64,000 bases of DNA from Pengzhenrongella sp031582905 (GCF_031582905.1 NZ_CP133990.1:992001-1056000), one strand, 5' to 3'; positions 20,488 to 30,201 are shown, numbered from the stretch's first letter. Notes: generated by a model not told the origin, from the letters alone. Translations and numbers: made by a program.

Positions 20488-20556
20488 CCTGCCAGGATGC
20501 ACGGGTGCCCGGACGTGAGCCCGGGAACGACGATTCGACGAGTGGAGTGGTCCCAC

Positions 20557-21569
20557 ATGAAGGTTGCCCGTCTGCACGGACTCGGGGACGTGCGCGTCCA
20601 GGACGAGCCGGCGCCCGTCGCGGCGCCGGGGAGAGCCTGGTGCGCGTGACCGCGGTCGGCCTGTGCGGCTCCGACCTGCACTGGTTCAGCGAGGGCGGGA
20701 TCGGTGACGCGCAGCTGACGAACCCGCTCGTGCTCGGGCACGAGATGGCCGGCGTCGTCGTCGGTGGACCGCGCGACGGGCACCGGGTCGCGATCGACCC
20801 CGCGTGGCCGTGCGGGCACTGCGAGGACTGCGTGCGGGGCAACCGGAACCTGTGCCGCGCCATCCGGTTCGCCGGGCACAGCGTCGACGACGGCGGCCTG
20901 CGCGAGCTCATGGCCTGGCCCGACCACCTGCTGCACCCCGTCCCGGACTCCCTCACCGACGCCGACGCCGCGATGCTCGAGCCGCTCGGCGTCGCGCTGC
21001 ACGCGCACGACCTCGCGCGCCCGCGCCTCGCCCAGCACGTCGCGGTCATCGGGTGCGGACCCATCGGGCTGTGCCTGGTCCAGCTCGCGCGGGCCGGCGG
21101 CGCCGCGCAGGTGATCGCGATCGAGCCGGTCCCGCACCGGCGCGACGCCGCGGCCGCGATGGGCGCCGACCTCGTCCTGGACCCCGCCGACCCGGACGTC
21201 GAGGCGACGATCCTCGCGGCAACCGGTGGCCGCGGCGTCGAGGTCGCGTGGGAAGCCGCCGGCACCGACGACGCCGTCGCGCTCGCGACCGTGGCCGCGG
21301 CGCCCGGCGCCCAGGTGATCCTGGCCGGCATCCCGGGCGAGGACACGACGTCGTTCCCGGCGTCGATCGCGCGCCGCAAGGGACTGACGTTCAAGGTCTC
21401 GCGCCGCATGAAGGAGATGTACCCGCGCGCGACGAGCCTCGTGGAGCGCGGCACGGTCGACGTCCGGTCCGTGGTCACCCACACCTACGGGCTCGACGAC
21501 GTCGCCGAGGCGTTCCGGGTCGCGGACAGCCGGGCCGGCCTCAAGGTCGTCGTCACCCCGAACGCATGA
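20557..21569 (+). CDS. Zinc-dependent alcohol dehydrogenase, polyol/idonate type (frameshifted)
   Basis: Medium-chain dehydrogenase, about 337 residues after repair. Catalytic zinc ligands in GLCGSDLHW and GHEMAG; structural zinc cysteines in CGHCEDCVRGNRNLC; cofactor motif VIGCGPIGLCLVQ. Closest in feel to sorbitol, threonine and L-idonate 5-dehydrogenases. The ATG at 20557 is in another frame from the body; a missing G in the run 20628-20631 restores PGESLVRVTAVGLCG. Its stop overlaps the kinase ATG, so dehydrogenation of a polyol followed by phosphorylation of the ketose is the likely logic. Confidence 0.85.
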
Positions 21570-23163
21570 GGACCCGTCCCGACCTCGTCGTCGCGGTCGA
21601 CTGCTCGACCACCGGAGCCAAGGCGATCGTGCAGGACGCCGCGGGCGTCGTCGTCGCGCAGGCCGCGCGGCCGCTGCGCACGTCGCAGCCGCGACCGTCC
21701 TTCCACGAGCAGGACGCCGAGGACTGGTGGACGGCGACGCGGGGCGCGGTGGCCGAGGCGGTCGCCGCGCTCGATGACCCGTCCCGCGTCGGCGCCGTGT
21801 GCCTCACGCACCAGCGCGAGTCGTTCGTGTGCCTGGACGCGGGCGGTCGCCCGCTGCGGCCCGCGATCCTGTGGCTCGACGGCCGCGCGCACGCGGAGAT
21901 CGCCGAGCTCGGCACCGCGCGGGTGCACGAGCTGTCCGGCAAGCCGCCGGACACCACCCCGCGGTCTACAAGCTCGCGTGGCTGGCGCGCCACGAGCCCG
22001 CGACGCTCGGGGCGGCGGCGATGGTCGGCGACGTCCACGCGTTCCTGACCCTGCGGCTCACCGGGCGCTGGGCGACCAGCGACGGCTCGGCGGACACCCT
22101 GGGGCTGTTCGACCTGCGCCGCACGGCCTGGTCGCCCGAGCTCCTGGCCCTCGCCGGACTCCGGCCCGAGCAGATGCCCGACCTCGTGCCGGTCGGCGAG
22201 CCGATCGCCGACCTCCTGCCCGACGTCGCCGCGGGGCTCGGCCTGCCCGGACCGGTCACCCTGGTCTCCGGGATCGGGGACGGGCAGGCGGCCGGGCTGG
22301 GCCTGGGCGCGACGACGCCCGGGGTCGCCTACCTCAACCTGGGCACGTCGATGGTCATGGGCGTGCAGTCCGCGGACTACCGGTGGGACCCGGCGTTCCG
22401 CACCCTGGCCGGGATGCAGCCGGGCACCTACACGCTGGAGACCGTGCTGAACGCGGCGGCGTACGTCGCGACCTGGTGCCGGGAGCAGTTCGGTGCGCGC
22501 GGCCTCGACGGCCTCACCGGACCGGCCGGGGCCGAGCTCGAGGCGGCCGCGGCCGTCCTGCCGCCCGGCGCGGAGGGTCTGCTCACCGTGCCGTACTGGA
22601 ACGCCGCGCAGACGCCGTACTGGGACCCGCGGGCACGCGGGGCCACGGTCGGGTGGCACGGCCGGCACACCGCGGCGCACCTGTACCGGTCGATCCTCGA
22701 GGGCGTCGGCTTCGAGCTACGCCTGCACCTCGAGCGGCTCGAGGCGGTGACCAGCGAGCCGGTCCGGGTCATCCGGGTCGTCGGTGGGGGTGGGCGCAGC
22801 CCGCTGTGGACGCAGATCGTCGCCGACATCACCGGGCGCCCGGTCCGGGTGTGCGCCGACGCCGAGTGGAGCGCCGCGGGCGCGGGTGTGCTGGCGCGGG
22901 CGTACCTGGACCGGTCGGCGGACGCCGGGGCCTCCGGCGCTCCGGGTGGGCCGGCCGGTGCTCCGGTCGCGGTCGCCGAGCCGGCCGGCCGGGACGTGCT
23001 GCCCGACCCGCCGACGGTGCAGCGGTACGAGGCCCTTGCCGCCGTGCACCGGCGCATCTACCCCGCGCTCCGGGACCTGTTCGGGGACCTGCTCGAGGCG
23101 TCAGCCGAGCCGGCGGAGTCGGTCGGGCCGGCGGGGCCGACCGCCGCGGCCGACCAGGGCTGA
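21566..23163 (+). CDS. FGGY-family carbohydrate kinase (xylulokinase-like, frameshifted)
   Basis: About 532 residues after repair. N-terminal phosphate-binding motif VDCSTTGAKAIV, SFHEQDAEDWW, THQRESFVCLD, and the C-terminal FGGY block RVIRVVGGGGRSPLWTQIVAD are recognisable. One C is missing at 21957-21960; repair gives TTPAVYKLAWLARHEP. Substrate could be xylulose, ribulose or another ketose made by the preceding dehydrogenase. A Gly/Ala/Pro-rich insert of about 30 residues follows residue 450. Transcription should stop at the strong hairpin 9 bases downstream. Confidence 0.85.
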
Positions 23164-23171
23164 ACGCTCGA

Positions 23172-23199
23172 GGGCCCGCCGGCAGGTGCCGGCGGGCCC
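23172..23199. terminator. Bidirectional hairpin between FGGY kinase and RpiB genes
   Basis: Perfect 12-base inverted repeat GGGCCCGCCGGC / GCCGGCGGGCCC with a 4-base loop, lying between two converging genes. There is no T-run, as is usual in high-GC actinobacteria. Confidence 0.85.
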
Positions 23200-23240
23200 C
23201 TCGCGCTGGGTCTCAGCAGACGGGGTGGAGCAGCGGTGTC

Positions 23241-23744
23241 CTAGCAGCTGGCCACGGTCTCGGCCTCGGAGCCGGCCGACTCCGCCGCCGTCTCGTACTC
23301 GCCGATCGCGGCGACCTTGGCGGCCGATGCCGAGGCCGGGTCGAACCGGTAGCCGACCCACTCCTTGACCAGGCGCAGCGCGAGCTCGGGGCCGATGACC
23401 CGCTGACCCATGCACAGCACCTGGGCGTCGTTGGACAGCACCGCACGCTCGACGGAGTAGGGGTCGTGCGCGGTCACGGCCCGGATGCCCGGGACCTTGT
23501 TCGCGGCGATGGCGACGCCCAGGCCGGTGCCGCACACGAGCAGCGCGCGGTCCGCGTCGCCGGCGGCGATCTGGCGCGCCGCGGCGACGGCGACGTGCGG
23601 GTACGCCGTCTCCTCGTCGGCCTGCACGCCGACGTCGGCCACGACCTCGACCCGGTCGTCGCCCTGGAGGGCGGACTTGATGAGGTCCTTGAGGGTCAGG
23701 CCGGCGTCGTCACTGCCGACGACGACCCGGAGCTTGTCGGTCAT
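23241..23744 (-). CDS. RpiB/LacAB-family sugar-phosphate isomerase, D-erythrulose-4-phosphate isomerase-like
   Basis: A 167-residue RpiB-fold isomerase. The active-site cysteine is in LLVCGTGLGVAIAANK. The usual SDHAG motif is SDDAG here, so the histidine is replaced by aspartate; long C-terminal block NDAQVLCMGQRVIGPELALRLVKEW is well conserved. This version is, as far as I recall, the actinobacterial subtype linked to DAK-type kinases (DerI, interconverting D-erythrulose 4-phosphate and D-erythrose 4-phosphate) rather than ribose 5-phosphate isomerase. Its ATG overlaps the kinase stop (ATGA). Function assignment is inference. Confidence 0.8.
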   Translation of the reverse strand: MTDKLRVVVGSDDAGLTLKDLIKSALQGDDRVEVVADVGVQADEETAYPHVAVAAARQIAAGDADRALLVCGTGLGVAIAANKVPGIRAVTAHDPYSVERAVLSNDAQVLCMGQRVIGPELALRLVKEWVGYRFDPASASAAKVAAIGEYETAAESAGSEAETVASC

Positions 23745-25513
23745 GCGTCCTCCGTAGGGATGGTGGGGACGGAGCCGTCCGACGACCCCACCGCGGTCGC
23801 GATGAGGGCCAGCGAGACGGCGCCGGGGTCGGGGTGGCCGACACTCTGCTCGGCGAGCGGGCGGGCCCGCCCGAGCCGGGGACGCAGAGCGGCGGTGTCC
23901 TCCGCAGCCTGTGTAGCACGTGCGGCGGCGTCGGCCCACACGGTGCCGACGTCGCCGGACCCGGACCGGAGCGCCTCGTGGAACGGCGCCAGGGCGTCCA
24001 GCATCGTCTTGTCACCCGGCTCGGCCTTGCCGAGCGTGCGCATCGCGTCGATCGCGGCGCCCACGGCCTCGGTGACCAGCCCGGCGGCGTCGGCGTCCCA
24101 GCGCTGCCAGGTCGCGTCGTCGTCGGGCACGACGGCGCCCGCGGCCTCGAGCATCGCGCCCCACAGGACCCCGGAGGTCCCGCCGGCGCGGCTGGACCAC
24201 GCCTGCCCGGCGCGGGTGAGGGCGTCGCCCGGGGCGCCGCCGGCCTCGACGACCTCGCGCGCGGCCGCCAGGGCGGCCGAGCTGCCGCGCACCATGCCGC
24301 GCCCGTGGTCGCCGTCCCCGGCGACGGAGTCGAGCCGGCCCAGGGCCGTCTCGGCGTCGGCGAGCGCGCGGACGGCGCGGTCCATGGCGGCCAGCAGCGC
24401 GGCCGCGTGCTCGCGCCCGCGCTCGCTGGCGGGGGTGATCGCGGCCGCCGGGGGCGCGGCGGCCGCGGCCGCCTCCGCGGGACCTCGTGCGGCGCCGCCC
24501 TGCCCGGCGACGTCGGCGACCCGGCCCTTGCGGTAGGCGGGCGCCGCGGCGGGTGCGGTCCACAGCTGCTCGAGCTCGTCGTCGAGCCACATCAGGGTCA
24601 GGGAGCAGCCGGCCATGTCCAGGCTGGTCACGAGCTCACCCACATCGGGCGCGACGATCGTCACGCCCGCGTCACGGAGCAGTGGCGCGACCGTCGACCA
24701 CACGACGAAGAGCTCCTCGTACTTCGTGCGGCCGAGCCCGTTGAGCACGACGGCGGCCCGTGCCGGCCCCGGCTCCGGGGCCTCGGCGAGCACCCGCTCG
24801 ACCAGCGTCGCGGCCAGGTCGGCCGCCGTCGGCATCGGGCTCTCGCCGATGCCGGGCTCGCCGTGGATGCCGACGCCCAGGCCCATCGAGCCGTCGGGGA
24901 CGGTGAACAGCGGCTCGTCGGCGCCCGGCAGCGTGCAGCCGTCGAACGCGACGCCCAGCGTGCGGGTGCGCGCGTTCGCGTGCGCGGCGGCGCGCTCCAC
25001 GCCGTCCAGGTCGTACCCGGCCTCGGCCGCGGCGGCCGCGACCTTGAAGACCGTGAGGTCGCCGGCGATCCCGCGGCGCTTGTCCTCCTGGCCGGCCGGG
25101 GCGCTGGCGATGTCGTCGGTGACGACGAGGAAGCGCGCGTCGATGCCCTCGCCCTCGAGCCGGCGCTGGGCGAGGCCGAAGTTCATGACGTCCCCGGCGT
25201 AGTTGCCGGTGAGCATGAGCACGCCCGCGTCCGACGCGGCGCTGCGGGAGACCGAGGCGGCGTCGTCGGCGGACGGTGAGGTGAAGATGTTGCCGACGAC
25301 GGCGCCGTCGGCGAACCCGGGGCCGACCAGCCCGCAGAACGCGGGGTAGTGCCCGGACCCGCCGCCGACGACGACCGCCACCTTGCCCGGCGGGGTCGCG
25401 GTGGCGCGCACGACGCCGCCGGGGACGAGCGTGACGACGTCGGAGTAGGCGTCGACAAAACCGCGCAGCGCCTCGTCGGCGAACTCGGCGGGGTCGTTGG
25501 ACAGCACGCTCAT
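23741..25513 (-). CDS. DhaK-DhaL fused dihydroxyacetone kinase family protein, possibly D-erythrulose kinase
   Basis: A 590-residue ATP-dependent DAK. The N-terminal DhaK domain has GGGSGHYPAFCGLVG, LMLTGNYAGDVMNFG and VTDDIASAP, with the substrate-binding histidine in GIHGEPGIG. After an Ala/Pro linker (about residues 345-380) the DhaL domain has DSVAGDGDHGRGM and SSRAGGTSGVLWG for nucleotide binding. The family includes glycerone, D-erythrulose and L-erythrulose kinases; the overlapping RpiB partner favours an erythrulose kinase (DerK/LerK type). Overlaps both neighbours by ATGA. Confidence 0.85.
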   Translation of the reverse strand: MSVLSNDPAEFADEALRGFVDAYSDVVTLVPGGVVRATATPPGKVAVVVGGGSGHYPAFCGLVGPGFADGAVVGNIFTSPSADDAASVSRSAASDAGVLMLTGNYAGDVMNFGLAQRRLEGEGIDARFLVVTDDIASAPAGQEDKRRGIAGDLTVFKVAAAAAEAGYDLDGVERAAAHANARTRTLGVAFDGCTLPGADEPLFTVPDGSMGLGVGIHGEPGIGESPMPTAADLAATLVERVLAEAPEPGPARAAVVLNGLGRTKYEELFVVWSTVAPLLRDAGVTIVAPDVGELVTSLDMAGCSLTLMWLDDELEQLWTAPAAAPAYRKGRVADVAGQGGAARGPAEAAAAAAPPAAAITPASERGREHAAALLAAMDRAVRALADAETALGRLDSVAGDGDHGRGMVRGSSAALAAAREVVEAGGAPGDALTRAGQAWSSRAGGTSGVLWGAMLEAAGAVVPDDDATWQRWDADAAGLVTEAVGAAIDAMRTLGKAEPGDKTMLDALAPFHEALRSGSGDVGTVWADAAARATQAAEDTAALRPRLGRARPLAEQSVGHPDPGAVSLALIATAVGSSDGSVPTIPTEDA

Positions 25514-26399
25514 GGCCGTACCTCCGGGGTGAGCGTCGTGGCGATGACCGAGTCGTCCGACCCGGCCAGACCCTGCGCCTCGCCGAGGAGGTAGAGCTGC
25601 TCCGCGGCGGACGCGACGGGCGTGGCCACGTGGGCCGCGCGGGCGAGCCGCGCGACGATCCCCATGTCCTTGGAGATGACGTCGAGCCGGGAGCGCAGCT
25701 CGGGCTGCTGCCCGGTGAGCTGCTGGGCGATGCGCGGCCCGCGGTCGGCGAGCATGAACGACGCCGCCGCGCCCTTGCCGAGCACGTCGATGGTCGCGTC
25801 CAGGTCGAGCCCGAGGGCGTGCGCCAGGGCGAGCGCCTCGGCGGCCGCGGCGGTGTGGATGCCGCACAGCAGCTGGTTGACCGTCTTGAGCATCTGCCCG
25901 TCACCCACCCGGGCCCCGGCGACCGTGAGGGTCGACGCGAGGGCCTCGAGCACGGGGCGGGCCCGGTCCACGGCGTCGTCGGGGGCGCCGACCATGATGA
26001 GCAGGTCGCCCTGCCCGGCCCGGACGGGGCCGCCGCTGACCGGTGCGTCGACGAGGTGCACACCGCCGGTGGCCAGGCGGGTCTCGGCAGCGCGGGCGGC
26101 GTCGAGCCCGACGGTCGAGGTCAGGACGACGACGGCGCCGGGCCGCAGCGTCCCGGCCGCGCCGGCGTCGCCGAACAGTGCCTGCTCGAGCTGGGCGGCG
26201 TCGCGCACCCCGATGAGGACGACGTCCGCGTCGACGCACGCCCCTGCGGGGAGTCCGCCGGGGCGACGCCCGCGTCCTGCGCGAGCCGGAGCCGCTCCGT
26301 GCTGATGTCGAACGCGACGACGTCGTGCGTGCGCGCGAGGTGCGTCGCCATCGGCAGGCCCATCGCGCCCAGGCCGAGGACGGCCACGCGGGCGCTCAT
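25510..26399 (-). CDS. HIBADH-family NAD-dependent dehydrogenase (frameshifted)
   Basis: 3-hydroxyisobutyrate / tartronate-semialdehyde / L-threonate dehydrogenase-type enzyme, about 296 residues after repair. Rossmann motif VLGLGAMGLPMA, substrate loop DAPVSGGPVRAGQGDL, and the catalytic lysine in GDGQMLKTVNQLL are present. One C is missing (G4 at 26248-26251 on the plus strand); repair joins APADSPAGACVDADVVLIGV. Members oxidise the carbon next to a carboxylate, so the substrate is probably a small sugar acid. In an overlapping set with a TIM-barrel enzyme, DAK kinase and RpiB. Confidence 0.85.
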
Positions 26400-27394
26400 C
26401 GCGCACCGCCGTCCGTGGTCGCGGCGAACGGCGCGAGCGTGCCGGCGCGGCCGGCGCGGGCCACCTCACCCGTGGCGACCGCGAGGATCTTGCGCAGGTA
26501 GGTGCGGTTCTCGGCCATGACCGACAGGCCGTCACCGCCGTAGTGCTCGACGCAGAACGCCCCGGAGAACCCGACCTCGAGCGCGGCCTTGATCGCCTGG
26601 CGGTAGTTCATCGACCCGGCGTACATGGGGGCCGGGACCGCGACGACGGTGCCCGACGGGTCGGTGTCGCGGTGGTAGTTCTTCACGTGCCAGTAGTTCG
26701 ACACCGGCAGGCACGCCTCCACCGCGGCGGCGAAGCCCTCGATGTCACGGTGCAGGCGGAACAGGTTGCCCAGGTCCGGGTTGAGGCCGACGGACGGGTG
26801 CGCGATGTCCTCGACGAGCCGCACGGCGGACTGGGCCGAGCCGAGCAGCGTGTCCTCGTACATCTCCAGGGAGAGCGCGACGCCGGCGTCGGCCGCGTGC
26901 TCGCCGAGCTCGCGCAGCCGGGACACCGCGAGGTCCCAGGTCTCGGTGGAGTCGTCGTCGCGGGGGCCGTCGACCGTCCAGAACCACAGCACCTCGCGCT
27001 GCGCCGCGGTGAGCGGGCGGTGCAGGCCCACGCTCACCACGGAGCAGCCGAGCTGCGCCGCCGCGTCGATGGTGCGGTGCGAGTAGGCGAGGTTCGCGTC
27101 GCCGTCCTGGGGGTGGATGACGCTGCGGCGGATCGCCGAGACGGCCTCCGGACGCAGGTTCGTGCGCGTGAGCACGTCGGCCAGCTCGGTCAGCCGGGAC
27201 GGCTCGAGGTCACCGACCCGCACCCAGGAGTCCGTGACGTCGACCTCGGTGAACCCCTCGAACGCGACCTCGGCGAGGTGGTCCTGCCAGGTGTCGGCGG
27301 AGGCGTCCTGCGCGGACGGGAACGGCAGCATCGCGGCCGCGATGGGCCACCGGTCGCTGGGGAAGGCGGGGTCGATGTCGCTGATGGTGATCAC
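26396..27394 (-). CDS. Xylose-isomerase-like TIM-barrel sugar isomerase/epimerase
   Basis: A 332-residue TIM barrel of the sugar phosphate isomerase / AP-endonuclease-2 family. Probable metal ligands follow the E-D-H-E pattern: Glu in LSLEMYED, Asp in GLNPDLGNL, His in YWHVKNYHR and Glu in FCVEHYGGDG. Such enzymes isomerise or epimerise keto sugars or sugar acids, and some decarboxylate branched keto acids. GTG start at 27394 is the most upstream possible, but the GGAG abuts it, so the true start is uncertain. Heads the overlapping catabolic set; 115 bases from the binding-protein gene. Confidence 0.8.
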   Translation of the reverse strand: MITISDIDPAFPSDRWPIAAAMLPFPSAQDASADTWQDHLAEVAFEGFTEVDVTDSWVRVGDLEPSRLTELADVLTRTNLRPEAVSAIRRSVIHPQDGDANLAYSHRTIDAAAQLGCSVVSVGLHRPLTAAQREVLWFWTVDGPRDDDSTETWDLAVSRLRELGEHAADAGVALSLEMYEDTLLGSAQSAVRLVEDIAHPSVGLNPDLGNLFRLHRDIEGFAAAVEACLPVSNYWHVKNYHRDTDPSGTVVAVPAPMYAGSMNYRQAIKAALEVGFSGAFCVEHYGGDGLSVMAENRTYLRKILAVATGEVARAGRAGTLAPFAATTDGGAR

Positions 27395-27509
27395 TCCGGT
27401 GGTCGTGGCGTACGGGGTGGTGCTGACTGTCGCAGGTGCTGGGCGGGATCTGTGGGCGGGGCTGGATCGGGAGTGGTGCGGATGTCCGCGGCCGGACCCG
27501 TGCGGCGGC

Positions 27510-28849
27510 TCAGCCGCCGATCACGGCCTCGACCTCGGTGCGGAACTGGTCGGCGGCCTGCTCGGGGGTGAGGCGCTCGAACAGGACCTCCTCGTTGATG
27601 CGCTTGATGATCGAGGCGACCTCGCCCGCGCCCACCGGCATCGACGGCGGCGCGTCGACGACCTCGTCCTGGAGGTCGGCGATGAACTCGGCGGCGATCT
27701 GCTCGTTCGGCGTGAGCTGGTCGGCGATCGCCTCGCGGACCGTCGCGTTCGCCGGCAGACCGAGGTCGGAGAGGACCTTCTCGCCCACCTCGACGCTGTT
27801 GATGAAGTAGTCGATGAACGCCGCGGCGGCGTCGGGGTACTCGGTGTCGGCCGACATCGACATGTACATGCCGGGCTTGAAGTACATGCCTGTCCGGTCG
27901 AACTCCGACTCGCCGGGGACCCGCAGGATCTCCATCTGCGTCCCCGCGGTGTCGCTGAGGATGCCGAGCTGGGCGGACCAGGTGACCTCCATCGCTGCCT
28001 TGTTGGTCGCGAGGAAGGTCTGACCGGTGGGCAGCCCGAGGGCCTCCGCCGCCCCCGGCTGTGCCCCCGAGGCCTGCATGTCGAGCGAACGCTGGAACCA
28101 CTCCTCGAGCAGCTCGTCCTCGTAGCCGAGCTCACCGTCCTCGTCGTAGAGGTTCTGCCCGTGCTGGCGCAGGTACACCATGAGGCCGGTCTCGTTGTAC
28201 GTGTAGTCCGAGGTGCCGTAGACGCCCTCGGGGGTGCCGTCGGAGATCTGCTGCGCGATGTCGACGTACTCGTCCCAGGTCCACTCCGTGTCGTCCGGGA
28301 GTGCGACACCGGCCGCCTCGAACAGGTCCGGGTTCGCGATGACCGAGTACACGTTCGACCCGGTGGGGATGCCGTACTGGGCGTCGTCGAGCTGTCCCGC
28401 GGCCAGCAGGGTCGGGTCGAGGTCCTCGGTCGCGATGTCGAGGTCGCTGAGGTCCCGCAGCACGCCACGCTCGGCGTACTCGCGGATGTAGCGGTCCTCC
28501 TGCATGAACACGTCCGGGGTGTCCCCGCCCGCGGTCACCGTGGCGAGCTTGTCCCAGTAGCCGCCCCAGTCGGTGAAGTCGGGGACGACGTCGATGTTCG
28601 GGTTCTCGGCCTCGAACGCGTCGATGATCTTCTGGTGGCGCTGGTGCCGGACGTCGGCGCCCCACCAGGAGAAGCGGATCTCGGCGGGAGCGTCCGGGTC
28701 GGCGGCGGTCGCCGGGGCGGCGTCGCCGGCACCCGCGTCGGGCTCCTCGCCCTGCCCGCACGCGGTCAGCGCCAGGGAGCCGATCGCCAGCACCGCGGCG
28801 GATCGGACGACGGCGCGGCGGCGTGCGCGGGGGCTCGGAGGCTGGTCAT
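27510..28849 (-). CDS. CUT1 sugar ABC transporter substrate-binding lipoprotein, orphan (frameshifted)
   Basis: About 446 residues after repair; family 1 extracellular solute-binding protein with lipobox LTAC. Segments FSWWGADVRHQ, IIDAFEAENPNIDV, DFTDWGGYWDKLA and YIREYAERGVL are close to the second binding protein at 49390-50732, so the two are paralogues. No permease genes lie beside it. The ATG at 28849 (AGGAG upstream) is out of frame with the body; one missing base at the G5 run 28829-28833 restores MTSLRAPRARRRAVVRSAA. Lies next to a LacI gene and a LacI-type operator. Confidence 0.88.
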
Positions 28850-28862
28850 GGGGGCTCCTGGG

Positions 28863-28890
28863 TGTCGGCGTTGACGTGTCGGCGTTGACG
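28863..28890. repeat. Exact 14-base tandem duplication upstream of SBP gene
   Basis: Two exact copies of TGTCGGCGTTGACG, each containing TTGAC, lie in the divergent control region between the binding-protein and LacI genes. They could be duplicated promoter elements or a slippage product. Confidence 0.8.
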
Positions 28891-28938
28891 GGGGCGCGCG
28901 TTACCGGCGGCTGCCCCGTGGGTCTGAACGGGCCGAAC

Positions 28939-28960
28939 CTGTTTCGGGAAGCGCTTTCGG
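28939..28960. promoter_or_regulatory. LacI-type operator in SBP / LacI divergent region
   Basis: GGGAAGCGCTTTCGG at 28946-28960 contains the near-palindrome GAAGCGCTTTC centred on AGCGCT, the usual LacI/GalR operator form. It is preceded by CTGTTTCGGG, which recurs at 29050-29059 next to GAAACTGTTTC (29046-29056). Both the binding-protein gene and the regulator gene are probably controlled from here. Confidence 0.75.
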
Positions 28961-29086
28961 CCGGTTCGACCCTAGGACCGGCTGCGCGGTGGGTCAACAG
29001 CCTGTCCACGCGGCACGGCCGCGTTGACACCCACCGAATCGCCGTGAAACTGTTTCGGGCTCCACCGGGGAGAAGCGAGGACACGC

Positions 29087-30166
29087 ATGGCCGAGGCCCG
29101 ATCTCGACCGACGCTCGACACCGTCGCCCGCGCCGCGGGGGTCTCGAAGGCGACGGTCTCCAAGGTCCTCAACGGACGTCGCGAGGTCGCCGCGAGCACG
29201 CGCGAGCGGGTGCTCGCCACGGTCGCGGAGCTGGAGTACGCCCCCACGACGGGCAGCCGGGTCGCGCAGCACCGGCGGTCGGTGACCGTGGTGTTCTCCG
29301 CCGTCGTCGACCCCTACTCCGCCCAGGTGCTGTCCGGGCTGCTCAGCGCGGGAGCGGACCACGGCGTCGACGTCGTCGTCACGCACGTCCCCGGTGCGCG
29401 GGAGGCGCAGGGGCGGCGCACCGACGAGCTGGGGCCGGAGTGGTTCCGGTCGCTCGCGCGTCAGGGCCACGTCGGCGTCATCGGCGTGACCACCGCTCTG
29501 ACCCATGCGCAGGTCCAGGCGTGCGCGGACGCGGGACTGCAGCTCGTGGTCATCGACCCGGTGAGCGTCGGCTCGGAGTCCGCCGAGGGGATCATCACCG
29601 TCAGTGCGACGAACTGGGCCGGCGGGATGCAGGCGACCGAGCACCTGCTCGAGCTCGGGCACCGCCGGATCGGGTTCGCCGGCGGGCTGCCCGCGTCCCG
29701 TCCCGGTGGTCACCGCCTGCACGGGCACACGGCCGCCCTGACCACGTGGGGGCAGGCGGTGGATCGCACCCTGATCCGCCACGAGGGCTTCAGCTACGAG
29801 GACGGCCGCGCGATGGGCGACGCGCTGCTCGACCTGCCGCAGCCGCCGACGGCGATCGTCGCCGGGTCGGACACCGCAGCGCTCGGGGTGATGGAGGCGG
29901 CGCACAAGCGCGGGCTGCGCCTCCCGGAGGACCTGAGCATCGTCGGCTTCGACGACACCCCGCTCGCGGTGTGGACCTCACCGCAGCTCACCACCGTGCG
30001 CCAGCCCATGCGCGAGATGGGGCGCCAGGCGGTGCGCACCCTGCTGAGCATCGCCGACGGCGCCCGCCCCGAGACCCACCACTTCGAGCTCGCGACGACG
30101 CTGGTGGTGCGGACGTCGACGTGTCGCGTCGACGCGGACGACCAGGTGGCGACGACCGCTCGCTGA
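29087..30166 (+). CDS. LacI-family transcriptional regulator
   Basis: A 359-residue repressor. N-terminal helix-turn-helix and hinge TLDTVARAAGVSKATVSKVLNGRREV is standard (quoted key part: GVSKATVSKVLNG); the ligand-binding domain follows with HRRIGFAGG and SIVGFDDTPLA. ATG preceded by GGGGAGAAGCGAGGA. Divergent from the orphan binding-protein gene with GAAGCGCTTTC-type sites between, so it likely controls the C4-sugar gene set and possibly the related sites at 44440, 47125 and 47242. Confidence 0.93.
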   Translation: MAEARSRPTLDTVARAAGVSKATVSKVLNGRREVAASTRERVLATVAELEYAPTTGSRVAQHRRSVTVVFSAVVDPYSAQVLSGLLSAGADHGVDVVVTHVPGAREAQGRRTDELGPEWFRSLARQGHVGVIGVTTALTHAQVQACADAGLQLVVIDPVSVGSESAEGIITVSATNWAGGMQATEHLLELGHRRIGFAGGLPASRPGGHRLHGHTAALTTWGQAVDRTLIRHEGFSYEDGRAMGDALLDLPQPPTAIVAGSDTAALGVMEAAHKRGLRLPEDLSIVGFDDTPLAVWTSPQLTTVRQPMREMGRQAVRTLLSIADGARPETHHFELATTLVVRTSTCRVDADDQVATTAR

Positions 30167-30201
30167 GCGCGCCGCGTGCCTTCGTGTGCGCGCCGCGGGT
30201 T

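Noticed and set aside
28966..28982. tRNA T-arm-like sequence (GGTTCGACC)
   Set aside because: No acceptor stem, anticodon arm or D-arm fits around it.
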